Part shown: piece after piece, positions 1 to 11,410 of the stretch
Layout: every line of letters begins with the position of its first letter
Numbering within the stretch: position 1 is the first letter of the stretch
Source of the DNA: Rhytidiadelphus loreus
Taxonomy: Eukaryota > Streptophyta > Bryopsida > Hypnales > Hylocomiaceae
Length of the DNA stretch: 64,000 nt
Assembly: GCA_947034895.1 (NCBI GenBank)
Contig: OX344763.1
Coordinates: forward strand, 65,553,093 to 65,617,092
Direction: 5' to 3'
Translations under genes and position numbers: made by a program
The notes under the pieces: generated by a model
Told to the model about the DNA's origin: nothing
Databases searched by the model: none
The model's input: only the letters and a program-made list of their open reading frames with translations

Positions 1-358
1 TTGGACGGGAATATTTTTAGCTCATTTTTAAGACAAAGAGAAATTGATGAGGAATCTAACCCAAGTGGTTTCATATTTTTCCAAAGATTTTTGAATTACT
101 TATGAATTTTCAAACGAGTTGGGTCATAGGTCCCTATTTGTGACCCTAGATCTTTCATGAATGGTTCACTTGCAATTCTAAATAAAAATGGAGAAAACAC
201 AGAGAATGATTGGCTCTTCCAATTAATAATGTTTTCTTCTTTGGTTCATTCAATGAATGTATTGGTCAATTTCAGAACTTTAGATGCACCATTCCACAAC
301 CATTTATAGGAGCCATTCTTAATGCCCGCACTCTTTCACAACCTCCTACCTTAGTTTT
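1..358 (+). repeat. left arm of a long inverted repeat
   Basis: This stretch matches, as an imperfect reverse complement, the segment at about 1932-2271. Matching landmarks are GGAATCTAA near 52, TCATAGGTCCCTATTT near 125 and TTAATGCCCGC near 319. The arm may extend past the window start. A third diverged copy, in the same orientation as this arm, is at about 28440-28800. No transposase is recognisable between the arms. Confidence 0.8.
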
Positions 359-1572
359 TCTGTTCTGAAAAGAGCATGGACTTGTAGTTATTCCCATTGA
401 AGCAAGTTTCCTATTTATTTTTTAATCTAAACGTATGAATGTTTAAACAACTTGCTTGTTAGTATGCACATTCATTTTGAGTGCAAAATTGCGGAAGAGT
501 TTTAAGATTATAACAAGAGAAATGTACATTCTTCACTTCGAGTGTATTACCCCTCTCCACAACAATTTTAAAGTTTGCAGAAAAAAAGTTTCTTGGGATT
601 GGAGGAAAAATGAAGAAGTATACAGAAATTGATTCTATAATTCAAGATGTTGGCTTCTTGTTCAAGTGAACCCCTAAGTGACCCCGAGGACAGGATGGGT
701 CCTCAACCAATTTCCTAAGTTAAACAAAACCTTACCAAATTACTATATGTAGTAATTCATATTTTTGGAAAATTCTTTTTGAAGTTTAGTTTTAGCTTCA
801 AAAATCTGATTTTGAAAATGATTGATTATGATTTTTCTATTTAAGATTTTGTGCATAGGTGTACACTTGCAATCTTGACTTTTTGTAGTGTTGAGGGCTC
901 TTAGGAATGAGCTTCAAACACACTAAATCTTTGAGAAAATATCACATTACAAATGAAATTTAAAAAAATGATAAAGTAGATTTTGAGAAGTTATAAATTG
1001 ATTGGGTTTATGCACCTTAGGCCCTTTAAGCTCATATTTTTTAGATGACGAACTTTTTAGATTTCACATTTGAAAAGAGGATTGAAATACTTCAAATCAC
1101 TTTCACAGATTTAACACCCTCATGATAAAACATTATAATCTTTCAATAAATTAGAGGTATTGTTGTGTTTTCTTTTGTAATGTGATCTCTAATACGTCTA
1201 GTTTGAATTTACACGGTTACAATTCAAAAAGAATGGATAGAACGTATCAAAATGTTGGATTTTTGTTCAATTTAGAGCAAATTCTAGAAGCTTAGCAAAT
1301 TCCAGGGTCATTTGGGGTTCAAGCAAATTCATAAACCATCCTAAAATGCATTGGGCATTTGAGGGTTTAGGTTTGCGTTTATGGTTCTAGTTTGCGAGGG
1401 CTTTGTAGGGTTTTTGGTTCATCATTGTAGGGCTTGAGGATATTGAAGCCTTGTTAGGGACCATTTAATAAAATGATCATGTGATATAATTGTAAGCTAT
1501 CTAGAGATTATTCTATGATCTCACCTACCATGACTACAGTCTTCTGTAAGTCACTCTTTCAAATACCAATGT
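359..1572. other. interior of the inverted-repeat element, non-coding
   Basis: AT-rich sequence with no supported gene. The only longer reading frames nearby run through the GC array that follows or through the right arm. I see no RNA gene or recognisable promoter here. Confidence 0.5.
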
Positions 1573-1770
1573 AGGGGCGACCGCGGGTCCAGAAAAGGGG
1601 GAAACTAGGGACTTCTTTCTACGGTGCTGGGGCGACTGCGGGTAGGGCGACTTCGGATAGGGCGACTGCGGGTCCAGAGAGGAGGGAAGAACTCACGCAT
1701 TTTTGCTTCCCTCTTTTCTGGGACTTGGGTGACCGTGGGTAGGGTGACTTCGGGTGGGGCGACTTCGGGT
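1573..1770. repeat. GC-rich array A1 (GGGCGACTGCGGGT type)
   Basis: Degenerate direct repeats of GGGCGAC(T/C)(G/T)CGGGT, in an otherwise AT-rich setting and inside the inverted-repeat element. It is the same sequence family as the arrays upstream of the single-exon gene families further on, but no family gene follows it. Confidence 0.75.
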
Positions 1771-1931
1771 CCAAACGTTGAGACTATTTCGTGTTGGGCA
1801 GCTGATGGTATTGAAGCATTTGACACTCAAGGAAACACTATCGTAAATATTTTTTTAGTTGGGGAGTTTCTCCAAATCCGACGTCCATTGGATTTTAAAG
1901 AGGGTTCCTTTCTCCATTTGTGTGGATGTGA

Positions 1932-2271
1932 AAGTAAAGATAAGGTAGAAGACTTTGAAATGGAGCGGGCATTAATAATGGACTCTATAAGTGGCTTTGA
2001 AATGGACAATCTGTAGTTCATAAATTGACCTCCATAATCATTAAATGATTCGAGAAAAAAAAATTATGAATTGTAAGAGCCAATCCATTATCTTTACTTT
2101 CCCATTTATGTTTAGAAGTTGCAAGTGAACATTTTGCAGAAGACCTAGGGGCATAAATAGGGACCTATGACAGAAGTCCTTTGGAAATTTATAAGTAATT
2201 ATAAAATACTTCCAAAAATATGAAACCACTTGTATTAGATTCCTCTTTTATTTGTCTTTGCCTGAAAAATC
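1932..2271 (-). repeat. right arm of the long inverted repeat
   Basis: Imperfect reverse complement of about 1-358. The arm stops flush against the first unit of the GC array at 2272, so the array and the inverted-repeat element share a boundary. Together the arms bound an element of about 2.27 kb. Confidence 0.8.
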
Positions 2272-2520
2272 ACCCGAAGTCGCCCAGGGACCCGCACCCG
2301 AAGTCGCCTAGGGACCCGCACCCGAAGTCGCCCAGGGACCCGCACCCGAGGTCGCCCAGGGACCCGCACCCGAAGTCGCCCAGGGACCCACACCCGAAGT
2401 CGCCAAGGGATCCGCACCCGCGGTCGCCTTGTGGACCCGTGGTCGCCTGGGTACCCGCAGTCGCCCTTATTCGGTCGGGGGACCCGCACTCGCCCTCCCA
2501 CGACCGCTAGTCCCAGTACA
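2272..2520. repeat. GC-rich array A2, 24-bp units
   Basis: Six almost perfect 24-bp units (each carrying ACCCGAAGTCGCCC then AGGGACCCGC) from 2272 to about 2415, followed by more degenerate units to about 2520. Because 24 is a multiple of three, the array reads as an open frame on both strands with an eight-residue repeat; I do not regard that as coding. It is upstream of the gene at 2852. Confidence 0.9.
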
Positions 2521-2572
2521 AATGGGGTGGGGTAGACTTGCGGTCGTCAGTCCCCCTGCTTCTGTGCAAAGG

Positions 2573-2640
2573 CTGTCATCCACCTTGAAGTGGCTGACTG
2601 CATGTGCGTGAGGCAGGGATTGGGGAATGAAGGAATTTCA
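2573..2640 (+). promoter_or_regulatory. class I core promoter box
   Basis: This segment between array A2 and the gene at 2852 carries CACCTTGAAGTGGCTGACTG, then a G-rich stretch and GAATTTC. Diverged versions occur at the same place, between array and gene, at 19975-20055, 44461-44556, 48545-48600 and, without a gene, at 46181-46230. Conservation between loci with unrelated genes suggests transcription-start DNA. The TATATAGTATATAT string at about 2811-2824 could be an additional TATA element. Confidence 0.5.
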
Positions 2641-2851
2641 TTCTTCTCATTCCATGCATGTCTAAACCGTGGTGTTTCGTAAACTTGACCCTATCCGCTA
2701 TGATCTTTGAACCTTGAACATCTACTTCTGCTTCGATATTTGTAAATGTGTCACACGTATGATTACTAGTTTCACTTAGTTAGAGTAAGTATTTTGGCAT
2801 TGAGACTTTTATATAGTATATATTGCTTAGTTATACATACGTTGTTAAAAC

Positions 2852-4345
2852 ATGGAGCGTACGACCTCGCCATCTCCTCCTACCATACCTACTCCATTGA
2901 CTCCGCAAGAGAAAAGGGCGATGAAGGACAAGGGTCGAAAACGGTCAGGCAAGAAGCACAAGAAGCGCGTGGCCATATTACTTCATCCGAAGATTAAGGC
3001 TTTTAAGGGTTGGAGGGATGAACCAGAGCCTTGGAGTTACCGGACTGTTGCGAAGTATGTGGATTGGTGCCACATCAGCAAGTTATTTCCGTTGTGTCGT
3101 CACCCTTTGCACGTTCAAAACCAAAAGGTTAACCTTGCGTATGCTACGGACACAAGGTTCATGCGTAGATGCTGCGAAGTATGGACCCTTCTATATTTGG
3201 AGACCAAGGTGTACAGAAACGATAATTTTAGTTTCTTTCTTGTACGAATGGTGTATGCCGAAGTTGTTTTGAAGAAGGTAGTCGATTGGACAACACTCCC
3301 AGAAATGCCTATTGTGGTCCGTCCGGACCAAAAAGAGTGGGAGGAAGCCTCCAACTTGTGGGCAAAGTATCCTCTTGATATAAGCAAGATGATGACACCG
3401 ATTAAGCGTGGAGCATCATTTGTTGCTGATGAAGAAGTAGTTTGGTCTTCCACTTCTTCCTCGGACGAGCACACCCATGAGTACAACGGATATTCCTTCT
3501 CTAGCGATGATGAAGATGTTTTTGTCACCGAGTCCAAGAAGTCTTTGGATGTGGGCCTTCAAAAGAAGAAAGATCGTGGAAAAGAGCCCATTACCTCAAC
3601 CATCCATGAAGAAGTCTTGGAAAAAGTTGACCCCATGGAAGTGGAGGACTTTTCCACAGAGGAGTGTGCGATGCTAGAAGGTGATAGTGATTCATCAAAC
3701 AATGAGGAGACCTTGATTGCCAAAATCAAGAGTGCACGTTTATCATTGAGTACAAAGAGTGAGGAACTGAAGAATTTGAAGGAACGCGAAGTGTCTTCTC
3801 CCACTGAAGCTTATTTGAAGCAACAATTGAGGTCTCTCAACCAAATACTCAAAGAGAGAGATGACGATTTTGTTGCTTTTAAGAAGAATGGAGACCAGTA
3901 TTTAACTAAGCAGAGCACCGGGAAATTGTCGCAAGCTGACCATTGTTTATTGTGGGAATCAAAATTAGAAACCCTGCAACGTAGACGTAGGAAAGCACAG
4001 AATGAGCGGCGAGCACTGCGTGTTCAAATTACCGAAGAAGAAAAGAAATATTACGAAGCAGCCAAAAAATATGTCAAGGAGGTGGACGTTTTGGCAACGG
4101 CCTCGACATACGGTAATCTACCAGAGGAGTTAGAAATGCTTCAGAATTTGGTGAAGTTCCATGAGACTAGAGTACAAGTGTTGGAAGACGAGTTTGTGGA
4201 TCTGAGAGCCGAAAGCGAGTATTATACGCAGTGGATGAAGTGGATGAAGGATACAACGGGAAAGAGAGGTGAAGAATACGAGAAAGTGGGTCCTCCTCCT
4301 AATATGAGTGACTTCCTAAACCAAAAAGAGGTTTTTAGAAAGTAG
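2852..4345 (+). CDS. KGW/WC-domain coiled-coil protein, family copy 1 (intact)
   Basis: Unbroken 497-codon single-exon gene starting at the first ATG after the array and promoter. The order is: a basic N-terminus (residues 1-45) with a KRSGKKHKKR-type nuclear-localisation-like stretch; a conserved domain (about 48-155) with the landmarks FKGW, EPEPWS, YVDWCHISKLFP, RRCCEVW and VDW; an acidic, serine-rich segment (about 185-290, including WSSTSSSDEHTHEY); and a long charged coiled-coil region (about 285-475). There is no RING finger, unlike the copies at 6308-8788, 15369-17207 and 56132-59411. It is convergent with the copy at 6308-8788. I recognise no described family, so the function is unknown; a nuclear, self-associating protein is a reasonable inference. 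It is the only family copy here without disabling changes. Confidence 0.8.
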   Translation: MERTTSPSPPTIPTPLTPQEKRAMKDKGRKRSGKKHKKRVAILLHPKIKAFKGWRDEPEPWSYRTVAKYVDWCHISKLFPLCRHPLHVQNQKVNLAYATDTRFMRRCCEVWTLLYLETKVYRNDNFSFFLVRMVYAEVVLKKVVDWTTLPEMPIVVRPDQKEWEEASNLWAKYPLDISKMMTPIKRGASFVADEEVVWSSTSSSDEHTHEYNGYSFSSDDEDVFVTESKKSLDVGLQKKKDRGKEPITSTIHEEVLEKVDPMEVEDFSTEECAMLEGDSDSSNNEETLIAKIKSARLSLSTKSEELKNLKEREVSSPTEAYLKQQLRSLNQILKERDDDFVAFKKNGDQYLTKQSTGKLSQADHCLLWESKLETLQRRRRKAQNERRALRVQITEEEKKYYEAAKKYVKEVDVLATASTYGNLPEELEMLQNLVKFHETRVQVLEDEFVDLRAESEYYTQWMKWMKDTTGKRGEEYEKVGPPPNMSDFLNQKEVFRK

Positions 4346-6307
4346 TGTACCGCATTTTGGTGAACAATATTGTAAATTTGTAAGTAAGATCCAATTTTGG
4401 ATATTGCGGCTCTCTCGTGATTTAGTAAAGAATATGCTACAATTTTTTTGGCATTCAAAGTTCACGTGATTTTTTAATAATTATTGTACACTTTGTAATG
4501 TGTATTGCAAATTTCGGAACTTAGTGTATTCGCGAAATATTTAGTCACAGCTTTTGAAACCAATGTAGTACAAGAACAGAAGACCTAATGTTGCTCAAAT
4601 CAGTTTTGTTATGTCATTTTATTCTGGATTTGTACTAGAAATGTTTATCTTGATATTTATTGGGTGAAAACATAGCCCTAAAGACCTAACCCTCTACAGT
4701 TAAAATAACCAATTGCTTCATTTTCTAGCTAATTTCCATCGCTACTTACATGGCTTGGTGAATTTTCAAATGATTCCAATAGGTTTTTTCCATTTTCAGT
4801 ATTTTTCTAAACCCATAAAGTCCGAAGGCCATTTTTAGGTGAAGAAAAAATCAAAACTGTCATTTCTATAATTCTATTGTATTTGTCCAAAGAAAAAAAT
4901 AAACTTTTGTGGAACTGAAGCTGAGGATCTTGAACTTCACTTGTTTAAGATTTTGTGGTTAAAATTGTACGATGTTTGACTGTACAGATTTAGAGATATG
5001 AGCATTCAAAGTTGAAGAACAATTTTTTTGCAACATTGGTCTACACTTTCAGACGACTTTGATTGCTATTTCTTCCAAAAATGTGCACTATGGAATTTGA
5101 ATTTAAAATTTATTGTGTTGAAGAATTGAGTTGGGAGTGTAGGAAAAAAAAATTCAAAAAATAATAACTTCCTTTTCATACTTCAAAAAATTGTCAAGTA
5201 GAAGTAGATCCAAGGTTAAAAGAAAAACTAAATTGATAATAGCTCTTACATGGGATTGGAACACAATAATCCATTAGTCCCAACGGTGAGATTGTTGTAG
5301 GAAGCAAACTTCTCCTTTAAAATAAACTAATTAGAGAAAATTTGAAAATTGCATTTTCAAATGAATTCTATAAGTTATTTTTTCAAATATTTGTTTACAT
5401 TGCCTTAAAAAGAACAGGGTTCTTAACTTGCACATCACTAATGAAAATGGAATGAATCAAATCTTTTTATGTAGACAAAAACATAATGTTAGCAAAAACA
5501 TGAACAAAATTAAATCTATTTTGGATTTTTGCAATGTTTTTTGTACTGCCTGCCGAGTTTAGTTCTAGGTATTTTGTGGCGTAACTTTTGCTTCCGGACA
5601 CCAATTGAAATAAAAATTATATTCCCTCAAAGCTTATCAGATTTTATCTTTTCACAAAAAATTTCAAAAAATTAGGGTACAATTTCAAGCCATAGAAACT
5701 TGCCCAAATTCCAAATTGTCTCTAGAGGGGACAATGGGACTTAAGGGGTTCATCATGTTCACTTTTTCTGTTTATGGAACTAAAATGATAACAATTACAA
5801 TCTTCCATGATATGAATTGAGATAATGAGATTGCTTACAATGATATACAATTTTGAATTCTAAGTAATAAAATTTAAAGTTTACAGTTGAATTAATTTTA
5901 GAAGCTTAAATGTCAATGCAAATGACAATGTCAAAGTGAACTTCAACTTTAATAGCTCTTTGATAATAAGCTTCATACAATCAGTTGTACCACATATTTG
6001 ATTTTGTTCGAACATAGTGAAGTCTTTGGAGTAGAAAATAATGTAGAATATGTTTCAAAAATGAAGGCACTGTAATATTCTCGGTAATATTGCAATACAA
6101 ATGTGTAGCATACAATCATAGAAGGCTCGAAGTTGGCCTATATGGAACAAAACAAAAAGACTGAGAGCTACACGCTTCTACCATATATAATACGCTTCTA
6201 TATACTAGGGGTTTGACATTATATATCCTTGGACGTAAACCAAGTAACCAAAGGAGAAATGAAGTCCATCATTAAATTCTCAGACGTCAAATCCATTTGG
6301 ATTGTTT
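4346..6307. other. convergent intergenic spacer A with a dispersed repeat (about 4880-5720)
   Basis: AT-rich, with no supported gene. About 0.8 kb at 4880-5720 is a diverged direct copy of 17430-18215, which lies in the spacer of the second convergent gene pair. Shared landmarks are GAATTGAGTTG followed by an A-run (near 5125 and 17660) and TAACTTTTG...TTATATT (near 5583 and 18100). It could hold 3' ends of both genes or an old mobile element. Confidence 0.55.
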
Positions 6308-8788
6308 TTACTTCTTAGAAGAACTTGCTTCACCATGTGAAGGTTGAAGTGCCTCTTGAAGGACTATCTTCTTCTTTGCACGAGTTCGTGAAGCTGGCCC
6401 TTCCGCATTCAAAATGAATTCCAGGACGTTGGAATCTTGGAGAGCTTGTAGGGTCCTTGTGGTTTGTGGAGAATGTGCTTCCAAAAGATAGTCCAATGCT
6501 TGACTTTGGTAATAAGGTCCATACGTAGAGTCCATGCAAGCCATGTTAGTCATGTCTTCAAGAGAGGCAAATTGATTGCGATCGGGTCCCCTTTTACCTT
6601 CATTATCCCAACGGTGTCCTTCCGGATGAGGACCCCATTTGAATTCTCCCAAGCTCTTCTCGAAGTATCCACCAAGGCATTGGTAGAAGAATGCCCTTCT
6701 CCCTTCATTGTGTGGACCTTTTCCCATCAACTTCGGTGCCACTTTGACAATCTCTGCTGGGTCAGTTTCCCAGTTCAAGTGAGAGCTACTAGGTGCCTTT
6801 TCATCATCATGTAGCCCTTGACGCCAGCTCCAAACGAGGTCACGACCCCACAGTGTCGTATTAGTCGTCGTTTCAACGCTATGTTCCCAAGAAGGTGGCA
6901 TGTACGTCATCAAGTTGAACATGGCATACAAGCGATCATGGAATGGTGCTGAACAAAGTACACAACGTCGTCTAATGAGGCATCCCATAAGGAGGCATTG
7001 AGGATGGTACACATGTGCACATGACCCGAGAGCCCAACCACCTTCAGGGCCAAATTGCTCTTGACAAATGGAGCATTTTGTATGGTCGAGTACGAAAGCT
7101 GCAGGTTGTGGCCATAGTAGCTTTTGGTCCTTCACCTCCATGTGACTAGACATTTGCTTTGTATAGTCCCAGCCCTGTTGTGCCCAATCTATAATATTTG
7201 TGTCTGACAACATCGGCATGTTTTCAGGAAACATGTCATCTAAGAGTGCCCAGGATGTGAGTCCATTCTCACGTTTAGGTAAAGCTGCAACAAAATTCTT
7301 TGAAACCTTATCTAATTCCTTGGCTATTTGTTGTGATCTGTCCACGGAGAGAATGCACGCCACCTTCCAATGGTAGTACGTGGCAACCAATTGATCCAAT
7401 CGTTGTTGAAGCTTTTCGTTCTGCTTTTCAAGGTCTCTTTCTTTGTCACTCTGCCTTGATTGTTGAACTGTTGGAAATGAGAGTGAATCTTGGGTCCCAT
7501 GAATATCGTTCGTGTTAGTGGTCGTGTCTCCGCCAATCGTAGTGAGGAACGCACTTCGATTATTTTGCAAAACCTTAGCATGCTTGGAAGGTGGTGGATG
7601 GCAAGGAACATCGTCGGTAAGGTCCCCCACAACTTTGTCTAGATGATGTGGATCATGGTCAACAAAAGCCTCATCCATATCTGACAAAGTGAAAGCGCCA
7701 GCCTGATTTTCTCGCAGGGCTTGAAGCTCGGTAGATTGTCGTGCAATGAGAGCATCTTTTAGTTGGCACTGTCCTTGCAATTTCTTCAAGTTACTTTCCA
7801 ATGAAGCAATCTTGTTGTCTTTGATCTGTATGATGTTTTGAGCCTTTGCTAGGGTCAGAGTGTTGTGACCTACATCCACTCGGGATTGAAGAGTTGGTGC
7901 ACCAACAATTGTTTCACTGGGCCCTTCATCGTTGCAACTGAATTCGAAGACATCACTTGGATTCTGTGCAGGCAATGGTGGATTTGAAGCTGATGGAGAA
8001 GCCCCTTGTGGTCCAATTCGTGTAGTGGAACGTCGCACTCTTGACGATTGTCCCGATTTACGTCCCCGTGATGTTCCGACGCCGTGGATAATTTCATTCT
8101 GATTTGGGGGGAGGCCAATAGGTAGTTCCGTGGCTCGTTCTACCCGAAGCACCCGCGTACCATCTGAATTGTCATCCTCTTCTGATGACTCTGTGTCAAT
8201 TTCAACCTGGGCATGATTCCTAGGAACACTTCGAAAAGGACCCAATCCACCCTCTGGAAAAAGGAGAATTCCTTTTGGTATGCACCCGTCCTCTGGACGG
8301 GTTACGTGAGGACTAGATTTGATCGTGCTCCAATCGACTTCTTTCTTCAATGCCACTTCAGCATAGGCTCCTCTGGCAAGGAAAAGAGGGGCCTCATTCC
8401 TTTCTACAGAGGCCGTATTGTAGAGAGCTTGTCACAATTCAATGCACCTGTTCACGAATATTTCATTCTCACAGAACTTCAAATTCGCCTTGTTGGTGTG
8501 TCGATGATGATGATGACGCCATGCTGGAAAGAACTTGTTGATGTCGCACCACTCAATGTAATCTTCGCAAGTTTGTATTGACCATGGCTCAGGCTCCTCG
8601 TTCCACCCCTTGAAAGCAATGTGGTCAGCACTATTCAACACATGCAATCGCTTTCGGTGACAAGTACCCCTACGCTTCCGTTCCTTGTCTTTTTCAATCT
8701 TTCGCAATCCCAAACCACGACGTGGACGTGGAGCCGGTGGAGGGGCTTCAGCAAGAAATTCTCCAGTGGTATTGTCTCCACTAGCCAT
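6308..8788 (-). pseudogene. KGW/WC-domain RING-H2 protein, family copy 2 (one in-frame TGA)
   Basis: An 827-codon frame from the ATG at 8788 to 6308, broken only by TGA at 8434-8432. In copy 3 (15369) the same position reads ELWQ, so a Trp codon (TGG) became TGA. The N-terminal domain (about 45-155) has FKGWNEEPEPWS, YIEWCDINKFFP and WRHHHHRHTNK. Then come an acidic/Ser region, coiled coils (about 310-345 and 450-500, including ATYYHWKVACILSVDR) and a RING-H2 finger at residues 572-612 (6953-7075) with spacing C-x2-C-x14-C-x-H-x2-H-x2-C-x10-C-x2-C. About 215 residues with a basic tail (SRTRAKKK) follow. A RING-H2 finger suggests E3 ubiquitin-ligase activity; that role is inferred. The gene may be an otherwise intact pseudogene, or the TGA may be an assembly error. 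Confidence 0.75.
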
Positions 8789-8979
8789 GGTGGGTTGTTG
8801 AAATGAAGGTCCTAAAAAATGTAGAGGGATTGTTGAAATCAAACCACTAGAAAAAGAACCTTGGATGAAAGTAGTCAAATAGTAAATTTTCAACACCAAA
8901 TGCTTATGCATGTAGCCAGAAAGGGATACAAGCCAAGAAGCCTTAGTGATGAACATGGGAGAATGAAGATTCGGCGACT

Positions 8980-8992
8980 TCATATATAGGCG
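8980..8992 (-). promoter_or_regulatory. TATA box, class II promoter
   Basis: On the minus strand CCTATATATG lies at the gene-proximal edge of array A3, flanked by array-like GTTCGCC and GTCGCC. It is about 195 bp upstream of the ATG at 8788. The same arrangement (CCTATATATCC bounded by CGCC and CTCGCCC) precedes copy 3 at 15208. Confidence 0.6.
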
Positions 8993-9000
8993 AACCCGGG

Positions 9001-9425
9001 TGTGGATGCAAAATGGGCACGTGCGGGTCACGTAGGCGACCAGCGGTCTTGGAGGGGCGACCAGCGGTCCTGGGGGGGCGACTGCGGGTCTTGGGGGGAC
9101 GACTGCGGGTCCTGGGGGGCGACCGTAGGTCTTGGGGGGGCGCGTGCAAGTGACGAAGGGCGAGTGCGGGTCTTGGATGAGGGCAAGTGCGCCGACGGGT
9201 GCGGGTATCGGCGACCGCGACCTAGTACCCGTGTTCGCCTAAGACCTGTAGTCGCCCCATACCCGCAGTCGCCCCTATCCGAAGTCGCCCCGGACCCGCG
9301 GTCGCCTCACACCCGAAGTCGCCCCCACCCGAAGTCGCCCCACCCGAAGTCGCCCTCACCCGAGGTCGCCCCACCCGAAGTCGCCCCCTACCCAAAGTCG
9401 CCCTCACCCGAGGTTGCCCAACATT
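9001..9425. repeat. GC-rich array A3, head-to-head
   Basis: From about 9020 to 9210 units run as GGGCGACTGCGGGTC(T/C)TGGG; from about 9225 to 9420 they run in the opposite sense as ACCCGAAGTCGCCCC, seven or more copies with short linkers. The switch near 9220 makes the array an imperfect giant palindrome. It lies directly upstream of copy 2 on the minus strand. Confidence 0.9.
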
Positions 9426-9584
9426 TGCCACGCGGCTGCCACATGGCAGCCAGGTAAGCCTAGGTAAATGGGGGGTAAATTCCAGAAAAGTCAAAGGGTA
9501 AAGTTGACTCTATTAGAGGGACGGGCCCCTCTACTAGACGTCTTCGACGTCGAGTTTGTCGAGTTGTCCGGGTAGACAACCCTG
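9426..9584 (-). mobile_element. distal end of the array module with hAT-like terminus
   Basis: The segment beyond array A3 (GCCACATGGCA, a GTCAAAGG...TTGAC tract, CTCTACTAGACGTC) is a diverged reverse-complement copy of 14534-14690, which occupies the same distal position at copy 3. It ends in AGACAACCCTG, that is, CAGGGTTGTCT reading inwards. Similar CAGGGTTG ends are at 12951-12961 (same orientation) and 51054. A CAGGG terminus is typical of hAT elements. Directly beyond 9584 an hAT transposase remnant begins mid-gene. Confidence 0.5.
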
Positions 9585-9590
9585 TCTAAG

Positions 9591-11410
9591 AGGTTGCAGA
9601 TCAAGAAGCAAATTGAAACCAAAGTTGGTTTTGCAGTTAAACATTACGGGATGGCTGGGATGACGTGAACCGGAGGCCCCTAATGAATGTGATGATGTCG
9701 TGCCCTACCGGTAATGTATTTTTGGAGGCCATTGACACCAGCGGGCAAAAGAAGTCCATGCGCTACATAGTGAACCAGATGAAGGTATTCATTGAGAAAG
9801 TGGGTTCAAAGCACGTGACGCAGGTTTGTATGGATAATGCAACGAACATGCTTGGAGCATTGGACAATATTGTTTGCACGTACCTGCACATTTTCAAGCA
9901 AGGGTGCATGGCACATGCCTTGGATCTCATGTTGGAAGATTGGACCAAAGTACTAGAATTCAAAGATTTAATTCAAAGGACAAAAAGATTGTGCTAGTAC
10001 ATTCGGAACCATCACACAACCATGTCTGTTTTCCGGGAGTTGAGTCCGACCCTTCAATTGGTAGTGTCAAATGAAACCCGCTTTACTTGTAATTTTCTCA
10101 TGTTGCACCGATTGGAAAAACTTCACGGAGTATTGCTACGGTTAAAAGACGATGCGCGCGTTCAAAATTACTTTGATGGTTTGCGAGACAGACAGAATGC
10201 GGAGCAAGCAGCTACAGCTTCACGTAATGTGGTGTCAACTATTGAAAATGTAGTTGTTTATAAAGTGCAACCTTTGTCATCATCTTCTAAAAGTGATTAC
10301 CCGGTTGCAGTGGACGTTGATGATGATAATGTTATCTCCAACAATGATGACAACCTCCCTTTGGAAAACGAAGGGGGAAATGGAAATGGCAATGGATATC
10401 TGAGGAACAATGCAACTCAGAATACTAAAGGATCCGTTTGCAATTGTGATGGCAGTAGGGGGCTCGGAAGAGTGGGGGGCCGCGATAGCAACAGAGTTGT
10501 TGGAGGACGCTATAGCCAGAACATTGGAAATACAAGAATGGCACGACCGATCACAAGAAATGTCGTGAGGGTTCATGCAGCGGGAAGAACGCGTTTTGAC
10601 CCTCAACATTTAGATCACAATGATGTTTTTGTGTTTATTGACCCGCTTGAAGACGAAGCCCATATACCCCCACCGGTTGCAGTGCATACTGTTCTTTCTA
10701 TCCCTTCTTCTCCCGCAACTTCGAGTGCTCCTTATCAACCTTTCCAAGAAGGGCTAGGCTCAGTGGAAAATGTTGAAATGACGCCTCAAAGCATTTCAAA
10801 TTTTACAACGAGTGGTAGACACCGTACCGCCTCTCAACCCACAATTCACCACATTATAGGTGAATATCAACAAGGATGTGGAAGGACTATCGTCCGTGGA
10901 AGAGCAAGGGGTCGTGCAGTGATTGGAGGCCACGATATTAGAGGTGGACGAAACAATAACGAAGCGTCATCATCGAGGCCCCCTAAACGCCCTCTCTTAG
11001 GAATTATGGTCCGAGACCCGAATGTGGTGATAGAGCCATTTTTGAGTACGTATGTCCCAGGACCAACTTTGTCCACTCCAATGTATGTTGTTCCTCAAGT
11101 ACAAGGAGGCCCCATTATAAATTCTGATGCGGAGGACCCTAGAGCTCAACGGCACAAGAGGTTTAAATGTAGTCGTAGGCACGGTCAAACAGCTATGGAG
11201 CTTTGAAATGAGAACTCGGAAGTGGAGAACCAGTGGACCACAGACGGTGATGATGGAGAAGATGAACGTGGAACTACTGAAGTCAGTGATGATGAAGACG
11301 ACCCTAATTGTGATGAGGCACCAATAGATGATGATGTGGTCATTCAAGATGCTACATTAGTGGATCCGGGTATACAAAAAGTTTGCAGATCAAGTTGTTT
11401 CAACAATTGA
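9591..11410 (+). pseudogene. hAT-family transposase remnant (DUF659 region)
   Basis: Starts in mid-protein next to the terminus at 9584. A frameshift near 9655 separates an upstream piece from GWDDVNRRPLMN, the usual hAT DGW...RPL block. Then follow VCMDNATNM (second catalytic-Asp region), QGCMAHALDLML and YIRNHHTT, all in the DUF659/hAT core. The frame then runs to 11410 with only TAG (9995-9997) and TGA (11204-11206) in it. The region after about 10200 is low-complexity and lacks the W...SS..ER.WS dimerisation block, so the essential C-terminal Glu is missing and the protein would be inactive. It belongs to a different lineage from the intact hAT at 51662-54958. Confidence 0.75.

Noticed and set aside
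2272..2415. CRISPR-like regular repeats
   Set aside because: Units are contiguous with no unique spacers, there are no cas genes, and the setting is a plant genome.
2220..2510. Open frames with eight-residue repeats through GC array A2, and similar frames in A3, A4, A11, A12 and A14
   Set aside because: The repeat length or composition keeps several frames on both strands open at once; there is no domain, no codon signal, and the same DNA occurs as promoter-proximal arrays elsewhere.
8432..8434. Selenocysteine or a variant genetic code to explain the in-frame TGA
   Set aside because: The paralogue has Trp here, other copies are broken by TAG and TAA too, and no selenocysteine element was seen.
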